DNA from: Massilia arenae
Lineage (GTDB): Bacteria; Pseudomonadota; Gammaproteobacteria; Burkholderiales; Burkholderiaceae_D
Reading direction: 5' to 3'
Assembly: GCF_008014745.1 (NCBI RefSeq)
Contig: NZ_VPFD01000023.1
Span: forward strand, 1 to 64,000
Length of the DNA stretch: 64,000 bases
The position numbers were made by a program, and so were the translations under genes. Shown piece by piece: positions 1 to 8,360 of this stretch. The notes below the pieces were generated by a model, which was not told the origin of the DNA, searched no databases, and saw only the letters and a list, made by a program, of their open reading frames with translations. How positions within the stretch are numbered: the first letter of the stretch is position 1; each line of letters begins with the position of its first letter.

Positions 1-1
1 C

Positions 2-262
2 GGCCCGGGCGCGGCTGCGGGCGCGACCGACGGCGACGCCCTGCCTGGCGGCGTGGCCGCCCTCGGCGCGCCGGACGGCGTGGCCGCTCCGGCCCGTCCG
101 GGCGCCGTGGTCCCGCTGCTGGAGAACTACGACCTGCCCCCGAGCGGTTCGGCGGTGGACGTCATGGTCGATCACCTGAAAGTCCTGGCCGGCAAGGAGC
201 CCGAGCGCGTTGCCGAAGTCGTCAAACAATGGGTACAGAAAAAACATGGCCGACCAGAATAA
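2..262 (+). CDS. fliF: Flagellar MS-ring protein FliF, C-terminal end only
   Basis: The window opens inside this gene; frame 2 is open from the first base to the stop at 260-262, giving the last 86 residues. FliF forms the membrane MS ring, and its cytoplasmic C-terminus binds FliG. The tail here, around DHLKVLAGKEPERVAEVVKQ, is the typical FliG-binding end of FliF. It is preceded by a Gly/Ala/Pro-rich linker, as is usual in the family. The gene overlaps the start of fliG by 17 bases, which indicates translational coupling. Membrane segments and ring-building domains lie upstream of the window. Confidence 0.85.
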   Translation, partial: GPGAAAGATDGDALPGGVAALGAPDGVAAPARPGAVVPLLENYDLPPSGSAVDVMVDHLKVLAGKEPERVAEVVKQWVQKKHGRPE

Positions 263-1271
263 TTTTGAGGACGACGACGCCGTCGTCCTGACGCCGGTCG
301 AACAGGCCGCGATCGTGTTGCTGTCGATCGGCGAGGAACAGGCGGCCGCCGTGCTGCGCTGCCTCGAGCGCGACGAATTGATGGAACTGACCCAGGTCAT
401 GTCGCGCATGAGCGGCATCAAGGTCGACGCCGTCAAGTCGGCGCTCCAGTCCTTCTTCGACGACTACCGCCAGCAGAGCGGCCTGCACGGCGCCTCGCGC
501 AGCTACCTCAAGCGCTCGCTCGACCTGGCGCTGGGCAGCGACATCGCCAATAGCGTGCTCAACACGATCTATGGCGATGCGATCCGCCCGATGATGGCGC
601 GCCTGCAGTACGCCTCGCCGCGCTGGCTGGCCGAATTCGTCTCGAGCGAGCACGTGCAGATGCAGGCCGTGTTCCTGGCCTTCCTGCCGCCGGCGCTGGC
701 CTCCCAGATCCTGGAGGCGCTGCCGGTCGAGGGTCGCGAATTGGTATTGCTGAACATGGCGCGTCTCGACGAGATCGACCGCGACGTGCTGCACGAACTC
801 GAAGAACTGGTCAATCGCTGCCTGGCCGCGCTGGATACCCAAAGCGCCAGCGTGGAAGGCGTGCGCCAGGTCGCCGACATCCTCAACCGCCTGCAGGACA
901 ACCGCGCCGGCATGGTCGAACTGCTGCGCGCCCACGATCCCGAGGTGGTCACGCAGATCGAGATGTCGATGTACGACTTCTTCATCCTGTCGCGCCAGAC
1001 CGAACAGGTCATCACGCGCCTGCTCGACGACGTGCCGCTGGAACAGTGGGCGATCGCGCTCAAGGGCGCCGAGGCGCCGCTGCGCGACGCCATCCTGGCC
1101 GCGATGCCGCGCCGCCAGGCCCAGAGCTTCGAAGACCTGATGCGCCGTTCGGGCCCGGTCCCGATGTCGCGCATCGAGCAGACCCGCCGCGAGATCATGG
1201 CCACCGTCAAGGAACTGGCCGACGCCGGCGAGATCGACATCCAGCTGTTTGCCGAGGCGACCGCGGAATGA
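246..1271 (+). CDS. fliG: Flagellar motor switch protein FliG, divergent form
   Basis: FliG sits between the MS ring and the C ring and takes torque from the MotA/MotB stator. The protein has 341 residues, close to the usual 330-340. The N-terminal part (PVEQAAIVLLSIG) and C-terminal part (IALKGAEAPLRDAIL, then GPVPMSRIEQ) match the family. I chose the ATG at 246, inside the fliF end, over an in-frame upstream codon at 210 because the family begins close to the PVEQAA motif. The middle-domain EHPQ motif reads EHVQ (residues 135-138). By eye, the torque helix keeps the equivalents of E. coli K264, R281 and D288 but has Leu and Pro where D289 and R297 stand. Its stop overlaps fliH (ATGA). Confidence 0.88.
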   Translation: MADQNNFEDDDAVVLTPVEQAAIVLLSIGEEQAAAVLRCLERDELMELTQVMSRMSGIKVDAVKSALQSFFDDYRQQSGLHGASRSYLKRSLDLALGSDIANSVLNTIYGDAIRPMMARLQYASPRWLAEFVSSEHVQMQAVFLAFLPPALASQILEALPVEGRELVLLNMARLDEIDRDVLHELEELVNRCLAALDTQSASVEGVRQVADILNRLQDNRAGMVELLRAHDPEVVTQIEMSMYDFFILSRQTEQVITRLLDDVPLEQWAIALKGAEAPLRDAILAAMPRRQAQSFEDLMRRSGPVPMSRIEQTRREIMATVKELADAGEIDIQLFAEATAE

Positions 1272-1942
1272 AGCAGTTCAGGTCCTATCACTTCCCGCCG
1301 CTGCACCAGTTCAGCGCGGCGCGCCCGGCTGGCTCGAACGGCACGGGCTCGCAGGAAGAATGGCAGAGCGCGCTGGCCGACGGCTACCGCCAAGGCCAGC
1401 GCGAGGGCTATGAGGCCGGCCTCGACCAGGGCCGCGCCGAAGGCTATCCGCGCGGCGAGGCCGAGGGCCGCGAGCGCGGGATGGAAGAAGGCCGCGCCGC
1501 GGCGCTGGCGCGCTTCGACGAACTGGCGCGCCCGGTCGAGGCCATGCTCGAGGGCCTGAGCCAGCTGAAGGCCGACCTGCGCGCAGCCCAGCGCAACGAA
1601 GTCGTCGAACTGGTCGGCAAGATCGCGCGCCAGGTGATCCGCGCCGAACTGGCGCTGCAGCCGGTGCAGCTGCTGGCCCTGGTGGAAGAAGCGCTGGCCG
1701 TGATGCCGCCTTCGCGCGACGAAGTCGAGGTCTTCCTCAACCCCGAGGAACTGCGCCGCGTGCAGGAACTCGATCCCAAGCGCGCGCGCACCTGGACCCT
1801 GCTGCCCGACCCTGCCCTGGAGCCGGGCGAATGCCGCGTGCGTGCGGGCGACAATGAAGTCGACGCCGGCTGCCAGGGCCGCCTGGCGGCGGTGATGGAG
1901 CAGGTCCACGACCAGCTCATGACGGAGGAGCCGACGGCATGA
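1268..1942 (+). CDS. fliH: Flagellar assembly protein FliH
   Basis: FliH is the cytoplasmic regulator that holds the export ATPase FliI and links it to the C ring and export gate. The protein has 224 residues. It shows the hallmark GxxxG-like repeat rich in Gly, Glu, Gln and Arg (residues about 35-75: YRQGQREGYEAGLDQGRAEG and on), followed by a conserved V-type-ATPase-E-like C-terminal domain with VVELVGKIARQVIRAEL. The start ATG overlaps the fliG stop (ATGA) and its stop overlaps the fliI start, so fliG-H-I are translationally coupled. Confidence 0.85.
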   Translation: MKQFRSYHFPPLHQFSAARPAGSNGTGSQEEWQSALADGYRQGQREGYEAGLDQGRAEGYPRGEAEGRERGMEEGRAAALARFDELARPVEAMLEGLSQLKADLRAAQRNEVVELVGKIARQVIRAELALQPVQLLALVEEALAVMPPSRDEVEVFLNPEELRRVQELDPKRARTWTLLPDPALEPGECRVRAGDNEVDAGCQGRLAAVMEQVHDQLMTEEPTA

Positions 1943-3255
1943 TGGCCCTGGCCGACAGCTTGCGTGCGGTCGACATCGGCGCGGTGCCGGTGGCGACGCC
2001 GACCGGACGCCTGGTGGGCGCCCAGGGACTCCTGCTGGAGTCCGTAGGCTGCCGCCTGCACACCGGCCAGCGCTGCCGCATCGAGACCGTCGACGGCGAA
2101 TGGCTCGACGCCCAGGTGGTGGGCTTTCGCGACAAGGTGTCGTACCTGATGCCGTTCAAGAAGGCGGCCGGCCTGGCCACCGGTGCGCGCGTGCTGCCCA
2201 CGCCCGACAAGAGCGACCTGATGATCGGTCCGTCCTGGCTGGGCCGCATGGTCAATGGCCTGGGCGAGCCGATCGATGGCCTGGGCCGCCTTGGCGGCGA
2301 CCAGCCGCTGTCGACCACCCCGCCGCGCGTCAATCCCCTGAGGAAGGCGCCGGTCGAGGAACCGCTCGACGTCGGCGTGCGCGCCATCAATGCCATGCTC
2401 ACCATCGGCAAGGGCCAGCGCGTCGGCCTGATGGCCGGCTCCGGGGTCGGCAAGTCGGTGCTGCTGGGCCTGATCACGCGCCAGACCGTGGCCGACGTGA
2501 TCGTGGTCGGCCTGATCGGCGAGCGTAACCGCGAGGTGCGCGAATTTGTCGAGCGCTCGCTCGGCCCCGATGGCCTGAAACGCGCCGTGCTGGTGGTGGC
2601 GCCGGCCGACGAAAGCCCGCTGATGCGCGTGATGGCGACCGAGATGTGCCATGCGGTCGCCGCCCACTTCCGCGACCGCGGCCTGAACGTGCTGCTGCTG
2701 TGCGATTCGCTGACCCGCTACGCGATGGCGCTGCGCGAAGTCGCGCTGTCGCTGGGCGAGCCGCCGGCCACGCGCGGCTATCCGCCGTCGGTGTTTTCCA
2801 ACCTGCCGCAGCTGGTGGAGTCGGCCGGCAATGGCGAGCACCCGCAAGGCAGCATGAGCGCCATTTACACGGTGCTGGCCGAGGGCGACGACCAGCAGGA
2901 TCCGGTGGTCGATTCGGCGCGCGCGATCCTCGACGGCCACATCGTGCTGACCCGCGAGCTGGCCGAGCGCGGCCACTACCCGGCGATCGACGTCGCCCAG
3001 TCGATCTCGCGCTGCATGGCCCAGGTGGTGCCGCAGGAACACGCGCTGGCCGCGCGCAAGCTGAAAGCCGCGCTGGCGCGCCATGCGCGCGTGCGCGACC
3101 TGATCCCGCTCGGCGCCTATGTGCCGGGCGCCGATCCCGAGACCGACCGCGCGGTGCAGCTGCAGCCGCAGATCGAAGCCTTCCTGTGCCAGGGCACGCG
3201 CGAAGAAGCCCCGATGGGCGACTGCATCGCCTCCCTGACCGCGATGATGGCATGA
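1939..3255 (+). CDS. fliI: Flagellum-specific export ATPase FliI
   Basis: FliI is the hexameric ATPase of the flagellar type III export apparatus. The 438-residue protein has the Walker A motif AGSGVGKS at about residues 166-173. It also has the F1-beta-like segments LIGERNREVREFVE, LLLCDSLTRYAMALREVALS and GEPPATRGYPPSVFSNLPQL that are diagnostic of FliI. Length is normal (E. coli FliI 457). The start at 1939 overlaps the fliH stop; a second ATG follows directly at 1942. fliJ begins 10 bases after the stop. Confidence 0.93.
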   Translation: MMALADSLRAVDIGAVPVATPTGRLVGAQGLLLESVGCRLHTGQRCRIETVDGEWLDAQVVGFRDKVSYLMPFKKAAGLATGARVLPTPDKSDLMIGPSWLGRMVNGLGEPIDGLGRLGGDQPLSTTPPRVNPLRKAPVEEPLDVGVRAINAMLTIGKGQRVGLMAGSGVGKSVLLGLITRQTVADVIVVGLIGERNREVREFVERSLGPDGLKRAVLVVAPADESPLMRVMATEMCHAVAAHFRDRGLNVLLLCDSLTRYAMALREVALSLGEPPATRGYPPSVFSNLPQLVESAGNGEHPQGSMSAIYTVLAEGDDQQDPVVDSARAILDGHIVLTRELAERGHYPAIDVAQSISRCMAQVVPQEHALAARKLKAALARHARVRDLIPLGAYVPGADPETDRAVQLQPQIEAFLCQGTREEAPMGDCIASLTAMMA

Positions 3256-3265
3256 GGACCGCACC

Positions 3266-3712
3266 ATGAAACGACAGAACACCATCCGCAGCCTCGACAC
3301 CCTGGTGCAGCTGCGCGGGGTCCAGGTCGACCGCCTGCAGGCCGACCTGGCCGGTCAGGAAGCGACCCGGGTGCGCTACCAGGTCAACCTCGAGCGCCTG
3401 GCCCTGCTGGCCGAAGGCAGCGGGGCGTCGGGCGCCAAGCTGGCGCTGAATCCGGCGCTGGCCTTGAATTGCGGCGCCTACAAGCAGGGCGTGCTGGCGC
3501 TGGCCGACAGCCACCGGGTCGACCTGTCGCTGCACGAAGCGAATATGGCGGTGGCGCAGGGCCGCCTGAAGGATGCCTGGGTGCGGCGCGAGCTGCTGGG
3601 CAAGGTGCTGGTGCGCGAGCAGGATGCGCACGCGGCGGAACAGGAACGCGCCACCAGGAAGCGCGAAGACGATATTGCCACCCAATCGTGGATGGCGGGA
3701 CGGGCGGCTTGA
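3266..3712 (+). CDS. fliJ: Flagellar export chaperone FliJ
   Basis: A 148-residue, mostly helical, charged protein in the position of FliJ, directly after fliI. FliJ is a small coiled-coil protein that binds FliI and FlhA and helps deliver substrates. The sequence (for example LDTLVQLRGVQVDRLQADLAGQ near the start and a Glu/Arg-rich C-terminal helix) fits that architecture. FliJ proteins are poorly conserved, so the call rests on length, coiled-coil character and context. Confidence 0.75.
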   Translation: MKRQNTIRSLDTLVQLRGVQVDRLQADLAGQEATRVRYQVNLERLALLAEGSGASGAKLALNPALALNCGAYKQGVLALADSHRVDLSLHEANMAVAQGRLKDAWVRRELLGKVLVREQDAHAAEQERATRKREDDIATQSWMAGRAA

Positions 3713-3739
3713 CCGCTGAATGAGAACCGGGAGAACAAC

Positions 3740-5161
3740 ATGGCATCAGTGATTACCGCACCTACCTACGATCCGATTACCACGGCAACAGCGCTGGCGG
3801 AAAAATACGTTGGCGCGCGGCGCGAACAGCTGGCGTCCCAGACCCGGATCGCCGCAGCGACCGAGCGTAGCCTGACCGACCTCGGATCGGCGATTTCGTC
3901 GTTCCAGACCAGCCTGGCGGCACTGACCGGGACGGGCAAGGCTTTGTACACCCAGACCGCCACCTTCAGCGACACCGCAATCGGTTCCGGCACCGCCAAG
4001 GCGAACGCGACGGCCGGCACCTACAGCTTCTTCGTGCAGCAGCTCGCCACCTCCAGTCAGGTGGCGTTTTCCGGCCTGACGGACGACCGTGGCGTTGGCG
4101 GCGAGCTCATCGTCAAGATGGGCACCGAATCGTTCGCAGTCGATCTGAAAAAGGCCGATACCGACAATGACGGCATCCTGAGCACGCGCGAGCTCGCCGC
4201 GGCGATCAATGCCGCTCCAGACAATGCATCCAGGCTTACCGCTTCGATCATCACCACTGGCGCAACGTCCGAACTCGTGCTTACAGCGAAAGGAACCGGC
4301 GCCAACACCGAAATCTCGCTCGACACGGCCGGCGTCACGGTTGCCGCCGGCGACCCCGATGCCCCCCCTCCGGCCTCCAGCCTGGTCACTGCCAACGGAT
4401 CGATGCGTAGGCTGGTACGGGCGCAGGACGCGATCATCCAGATTGGCGCCGGGGGCGCTGCGGACAGTACGTCGATTCAGCAGGCCAGCAACACGTTTAC
4501 CAATATCGACGGCGTGACGATGACGTTTGTCAAAGCGCAAGCTGCGGGAGACGCGCCGGTCACGATCACGGTCGGGCCGAACGATACCGCGACCACGGCC
4601 AATGTCCGTGCATTTGTCGACGCCTACAACAAGCTCACCACCAGCCTGGCGAAGCTGACCTATTCGGGGAACCCTGCAAGCGGCGCCGCCGCAGGCGTGT
4701 TTGCCAATGACGGCGGCGTGCGCGCCCTGCAGGACCGGCTGGTCAACCTGGTGCGCCCGGTCGGGGGCGCCAGCCTTGCTTCGTTCGGCATTGTCGCCGC
4801 CAAGGATGGCACTCTCGAGCTGAACAGCGACCGCCTGCTGAGCCAGCTCGCGACTTCTCCCAACGGACTGGACAAGCTCATAGGCAGCACCTCGGCCGCC
4901 GGCGCCAGCGGCATCGCGAGCGAGCTCGACAAATACCTCAAGGTCTGGAGCGATTCCGCAAATGGCCAGATCGGCAAGCGCAAGTCCGCGACCCAGGACC
5001 TGCAGTCCAAACTCGGCGAACGCGAAGCGCTGATCGACCAGCAATTCGACGCCGCCTATCAACGCTATCTGGGGCAATTCACCCAACTGCAAAACATGCA
5101 GAACATCATGAACAGCAACGTATCACTGTTCGACGCCCTGTTCGGCAACGACAAAGACTGA
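3740..5161 (+). CDS. fliD: Flagellar cap protein FliD (lateral-type), first of two
   Basis: FliD (HAP2) caps the growing filament and directs flagellin folding. The 473-residue protein has the FliD N-terminal segment starting at ITAPTYDPITTATALAEKYV, a central variable region with flagellin-hook-like repeats (TASIITTGATSELVLTAKGTGA; NTFTNIDGVTMTFVKAQAAG) and a conserved C-terminal helix (TQDLQSKLGEREALIDQQFDAAYQRY). Residues 140-151 read DTDNDGILSTRE, a perfect match to the EF-hand loop pattern DxDxDGx[ILV]xxxE. The gene heads the run fliD-fliS-fliT-fliK-fliL-fliA-motA-motB, the same order as lafBCDEFSTU of lateral systems. No flagellin gene precedes it. Confidence 0.85.
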   Translation: MASVITAPTYDPITTATALAEKYVGARREQLASQTRIAAATERSLTDLGSAISSFQTSLAALTGTGKALYTQTATFSDTAIGSGTAKANATAGTYSFFVQQLATSSQVAFSGLTDDRGVGGELIVKMGTESFAVDLKKADTDNDGILSTRELAAAINAAPDNASRLTASIITTGATSELVLTAKGTGANTEISLDTAGVTVAAGDPDAPPPASSLVTANGSMRRLVRAQDAIIQIGAGGAADSTSIQQASNTFTNIDGVTMTFVKAQAAGDAPVTITVGPNDTATTANVRAFVDAYNKLTTSLAKLTYSGNPASGAAAGVFANDGGVRALQDRLVNLVRPVGGASLASFGIVAAKDGTLELNSDRLLSQLATSPNGLDKLIGSTSAAGASGIASELDKYLKVWSDSANGQIGKRKSATQDLQSKLGEREALIDQQFDAAYQRYLGQFTQLQNMQNIMNSNVSLFDALFGNDKD

Positions 5162-5172
5162 AGAGAACCGCC

Positions 5173-5562
5173 ATGTCCTACCAAGAAGCCTACGGCAGCT
5201 ACCACGCCGTCAACCTGGACGCACAAACCGCGCGCGCCTCGCCGGTCGAGCTGGTGCTGCTGCTCACCGACGGGCTGCTCGACGAACTGGCGCGCGTCCG
5301 CGCCCACATCGAGGCACGACGCTACGAACAGAAGGCCGCCGGCATCGACAAATGCCTCGAGATCATCAATGGGCTGTCGAGTTCGCTCGACTTCGAGAGC
5401 GGCGGCGAGACTGTGGCCAACCTGGCGCGCATCTACGATTTTTGCGCGACCCGGTTGAACGGCGCCGGCATCAAGCTCGATCCAAGCATGGTCGACGAGG
5501 TGATTCAGGTGCTGACCACCATCCGCCAGGGATGGAAAGGTGTTCAGGAACGCAATGGATAG
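5173..5562 (+). CDS. fliS: Flagellin export chaperone FliS
   Basis: FliS binds the C-terminus of flagellin in the cytoplasm and prevents premature polymerisation. The 129-residue protein begins MSYQEAYGSYHAVNLDAQTARASPVELVLLLTDGLLDEL, written here across its two recognised parts: the SYQEAYGSYH start and the ASPVELVLLLTDGLLDEL helix, both typical of FliS. It lies 11 bases after fliD and overlaps the next gene by 8 bases. Its presence implies a flagellin partner, but no flagellin gene lies in this window. Confidence 0.88.
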   Translation: MSYQEAYGSYHAVNLDAQTARASPVELVLLLTDGLLDELARVRAHIEARRYEQKAAGIDKCLEIINGLSSSLDFESGGETVANLARIYDFCATRLNGAGIKLDPSMVDEVIQVLTTIRQGWKGVQERNG

Positions 5563-5872
5563 GAGTGTTGCCATCGAGCGCCTGGCCGCGCGACTGCGGG
5601 ATGCAGCGGCATGTGCCGACTGGGACCTGCTGGAGCGCGCCGTGCGTGAGCTCGGCCCGCAGGTACGGACGCTGGCCGAACGCGGCGCCTGGGGCGCGCG
5701 CGAGCGCGCTGCCCTGGCCGGCCTGCGCGCGGCCCACGACGGAGCCGCGAGCGCGGCCGCCTCGGCTAGCGCACAGCTGGAAGCGCAGATGGGCGAGATG
5801 CGCGACAACAAGGAAGGCTGGATGGCCTATGCCCTCGCGGGCGAACTCGAATCAGGTAGCACCACACGATGA
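5555..5872 (+). CDS. fliT: FliT-like flagellar chaperone
   Basis: A 105-residue helical protein in the fliT (lafD) position between fliS and fliK. FliT chaperones FliD and can restrain flagellar gene activation. The sequence alone is weakly diagnostic: a helical N-terminus (AIERLAARLRDAAACADWDLLERAVREL), an Ala-rich middle and a short acidic tail. I chose the ATG at 5555, which overlaps the fliS stop and has AGGA at 5546-5549. A GTG at 5540 in the same frame is the alternative. The stop overlaps the fliK start (ATGA). Confidence 0.6.
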   Translation: MDRSVAIERLAARLRDAAACADWDLLERAVRELGPQVRTLAERGAWGARERAALAGLRAAHDGAASAAASASAQLEAQMGEMRDNKEGWMAYALAGELESGSTTR

Positions 5873-7098
5873 ATTTCTCCATGAATAGCGCGATGAATGC
5901 CATCATCGCCGTCGGCAATGCTTCCGCCAAGGTCACCGCCAATGGCGCGCCGGCCGATTCAGCCCAAGTTCCCGAAGGCGTGGTCCTTCCGGGCGCCGGC
6001 CCCGCCCTCCTCCGGCCGGCGCTCCCGGTGCTGCCGTTCCAGCACTGGATCGGCGCCGATGGCGCGTTGCCGCAGCTCGATGCCGCCGCGCCGGTCGACG
6101 GCGCCGCGCCCGAGTCCAGCCCGGAACCGCTGGAGGACGAACAGGCGGACGAGACCCTGGCCGCGGAACAGGCGGTGGCGATCGATGCCGTGCTGGCCGC
6201 GATGACGCCGCAGGCCTCGCCGGCCGCGCTGCCGGCCATGATGCTGGCGATGTCGGGCGCCAAGCCGGGCGCCGCCAACGACGGCGCTGCGCCAGCCGCG
6301 CTGGCCGCCGTGACGGATGCGGCCGCGGCGCCCGAGGGCCAGCCGGTCGCCGCGACCAGCGCCGCGCCTGACGTTCCCGTCCTGCCGCTGCCGGTGGCGG
6401 CGGCCGTCCCGCGCGTGGATGCCGCGGCCCAGCCGCTGCCGGTAACGCCGGCCTCGGCCCCGGCCGCAGCTGCGACGCCGGGCGCAAACACAGCCGCAGA
6501 CGCAGCCGCAAACACGGCCACGAGCGCGGCCGTGGATGGCGCGCCGCTGGACAGCTCCGACAGCGCGCCCACCATCGGCGCCGCCGGCGTCGCTCCCGGC
6601 CAGCCGGCCGCCGCGCGCGGCGCCGCCAGCGCGGTGCTGGCCGGTCCGCCGACCGCCTGGCGCCAGACCCTGCACGAAGCGCTGGGCGAGCGGCTCCAGC
6701 TGCAAGTCGGGCGCGGCGTCGAGCAGGCGACCATCCGCCTCGAGCCGCCCATGCTGGGCCGGATCGACATCTCGGTACGCCACAGCGGCGGCAACCTCGA
6801 AGTACATATCGCCGCCACCAATACCGAGGTGCTGCGCCAGCTGAACACGGTCAGCGACAGCCTGCGCAACGACCTGGCCGGACGCCAGTACAGCAATGTC
6901 TCGGTCAATGTGAGCGAGGCCCCGCGCGCCCAGGCGAGCGCCCAGGCCGGCAACCAGCCGTCCGGCCAGCCGGGCGCCGACGCCCAGGGCCGCGGCCGCC
7001 AGCAAGAGCAAGAAGAACAGCGCCAGCGCACGCCCGGCCTGGCCCTGAACGATGCCGGCGACGCCGGTTCCCTGTTTTCGATGAATGACCGCGACTAG
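5869..7098 (+). CDS. fliK: Flagellar hook-length control protein FliK
   Basis: FliK is a secreted ruler that ends hook growth and switches export to filament-type substrates. The 409-residue protein has a long, low-complexity Ala/Pro-rich N-terminal region (about residues 20-255). A conserved hook-length domain follows at about residues 262-350 (LQLQVGRGVEQATIRLEPPM, then LGRIDISVRHSGGNLEVHI), which matches the Flg_hook domain. A Gln/Arg/Gly-rich tail closes the protein. An alternative start lies at the ATG at 5881. Context (fliT before, fliL after) agrees. Confidence 0.85.
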   Translation: MNFSMNSAMNAIIAVGNASAKVTANGAPADSAQVPEGVVLPGAGPALLRPALPVLPFQHWIGADGALPQLDAAAPVDGAAPESSPEPLEDEQADETLAAEQAVAIDAVLAAMTPQASPAALPAMMLAMSGAKPGAANDGAAPAALAAVTDAAAAPEGQPVAATSAAPDVPVLPLPVAAAVPRVDAAAQPLPVTPASAPAAAATPGANTAADAAANTATSAAVDGAPLDSSDSAPTIGAAGVAPGQPAAARGAASAVLAGPPTAWRQTLHEALGERLQLQVGRGVEQATIRLEPPMLGRIDISVRHSGGNLEVHIAATNTEVLRQLNTVSDSLRNDLAGRQYSNVSVNVSEAPRAQASAQAGNQPSGQPGADAQGRGRQQEQEEQRQRTPGLALNDAGDAGSLFSMNDRD

Positions 7099-7101
7099 AC
7101 C

Positions 7102-7551
7102 ATGAAAGCAAAACTGATCATTGCATTTGCCGGCGTCGCTGTAGCGGCGGCCGCCGCCGCGGGCGGCGCCATGTGGTACATGAAGCCGGCCCCGGCCAAC
7201 GGCGCCGTCGCCAGGCCGGCGCCGGAAAAGAAACCGACCAAGTACGTCACCCTGGACAAGGTGATCGTCATGCTGCGCCGCGCGCCGAACGAGCAGGCCG
7301 CGCACTACCTGTCGGTCGACCTGGTGCTGGCCACCACCCCGGCCGAAGAAAAGGAAGCAAAGGAGCAGTTGCCGCTGCTGCGCAGCATCGCCGTGTCGGC
7401 GCTGTCTTCGCGCACCCTGGCCGAAGCGTCCGCCATGACGGTCGACCAGTACGCGGACGAGCTGAACAAGGTATTCAACGCCAACTATGAAAAGGAAAAC
7501 CACGTCAAGCCGTTTTCCGAAGTCATGGTCGGCAAACTGATCATCGAGTGA
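7102..7551 (+). CDS. fliL: Flagellar basal body-associated protein FliL
   Basis: FliL is a single-pass inner-membrane protein that surrounds the stator and supports torque. The 149-residue protein has an N-terminal transmembrane helix (residues about 4-27, Ala/Gly/Val-rich, ending in MWYM). A short linker leads to the periplasmic FliL domain with YVTLDKVIVMLRR and HYLSVDLVLAT and a C-terminal VGKLIIE. It starts three bases after the fliK stop and precedes the sigma factor gene, as in lateral clusters (lafF). Confidence 0.85.
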   Translation: MKAKLIIAFAGVAVAAAAAAGGAMWYMKPAPANGAVARPAPEKKPTKYVTLDKVIVMLRRAPNEQAAHYLSVDLVLATTPAEEKEAKEQLPLLRSIAVSALSSRTLAEASAMTVDQYADELNKVFNANYEKENHVKPFSEVMVGKLIIE

Positions 7552-7573
7552 CGCGCACACCCCTGGTGACCAC

Positions 7574-8323
7574 GTGGCCTATATGACCGACTACCTCGAC
7601 GCTGGCGCCGGCGCCGCATTTGCCGAGTATGGCGAGGCGCAGGCCGCCGCCGGCATGAGCGCCCAGGAAGAGGGGCGCCACCTGCTGGCCTATGCGCCGC
7701 TGGTCAAGCGCATCGCGCGCCAGCTCGGCAGCCAGGTCTCGGGAGCGCTGGGGCGCGAGGACATGGAACAGATCGGGCTGATGGGCCTGCTCGAGGCGCT
7801 GCGCCGCTACGGCCAGCCCGATACCGGGTTTTCCAGCTATGCGGCGCTGCGCGTGCGCGGCGCCATCCTGGACGAGCTGCGGCGCCAGGACTGGCGCCCG
7901 CGCGCCGTGCGCCAGGACAGCCACCGCCAGCGCGACGCCCTGCGCGCGCTGACCCGCAGCCTGGGCCGCGAGCCGAACGAGAAGGAAGCGGCAGAGGCGC
8001 TCGGCTTGAGCCCGGAAGAATATCAACAGTATCTGCTCGACGACAGCGCCGAGGAAATGCTGAGCTTCGACGAAGTCTTGCAGGACGCGGTCGCCGAAGC
8101 CCACCATACCCCCGGTCCCGAAGAACAGTTCATGGTGCGGCGCAGCCTGGAGCAGGCGCTGTCCGCCCTCAACGAGAAGGAGCAGCGCGTGATCCAGATG
8201 ATCTACGAGTTCGAACTGAGCTACAAGGAAATCGCCGCCGTGCTCGACCTGTCCGACGCCCGCGTCTGCCAGCTCAACAAGAGTGCGCTGGCCAAGATGA
8301 AGGCCGCGCTGCAGCGCGACTGA
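7574..8323 (+). CDS. fliA: Flagellar sigma factor FliA (sigma-28; LafS-like)
   Basis: FliA directs RNA polymerase to late flagellar promoters. The protein has about 249 residues. It shows region 2 (YAPLVKRIARQLGSQV, LGREDMEQIGLMGLLEALRR, GFSSYAALRVRGAILDELRRQDW), region 3 (LTRSLGREPNEKEAAEALGLSPEEY) and region 4 (SALNEKEQRVIQMIYEFELSYKEIAAVLDLSDARVCQL). The start is uncertain: GTG at 7574 has GGTGA four bases upstream, and ATG at 7583 is the alternative. Its place directly ahead of motA/motB, not near fleN/flhF, matches lafS of lateral clusters. Confidence 0.92.
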   Translation: MAYMTDYLDAGAGAAFAEYGEAQAAAGMSAQEEGRHLLAYAPLVKRIARQLGSQVSGALGREDMEQIGLMGLLEALRRYGQPDTGFSSYAALRVRGAILDELRRQDWRPRAVRQDSHRQRDALRALTRSLGREPNEKEAAEALGLSPEEYQQYLLDDSAEEMLSFDEVLQDAVAEAHHTPGPEEQFMVRRSLEQALSALNEKEQRVIQMIYEFELSYKEIAAVLDLSDARVCQLNKSALAKMKAALQRD

Positions 8324-8360
8324 ACCGAATAACAGAGAAAAGCCAGAAAGGCCTTACGTC

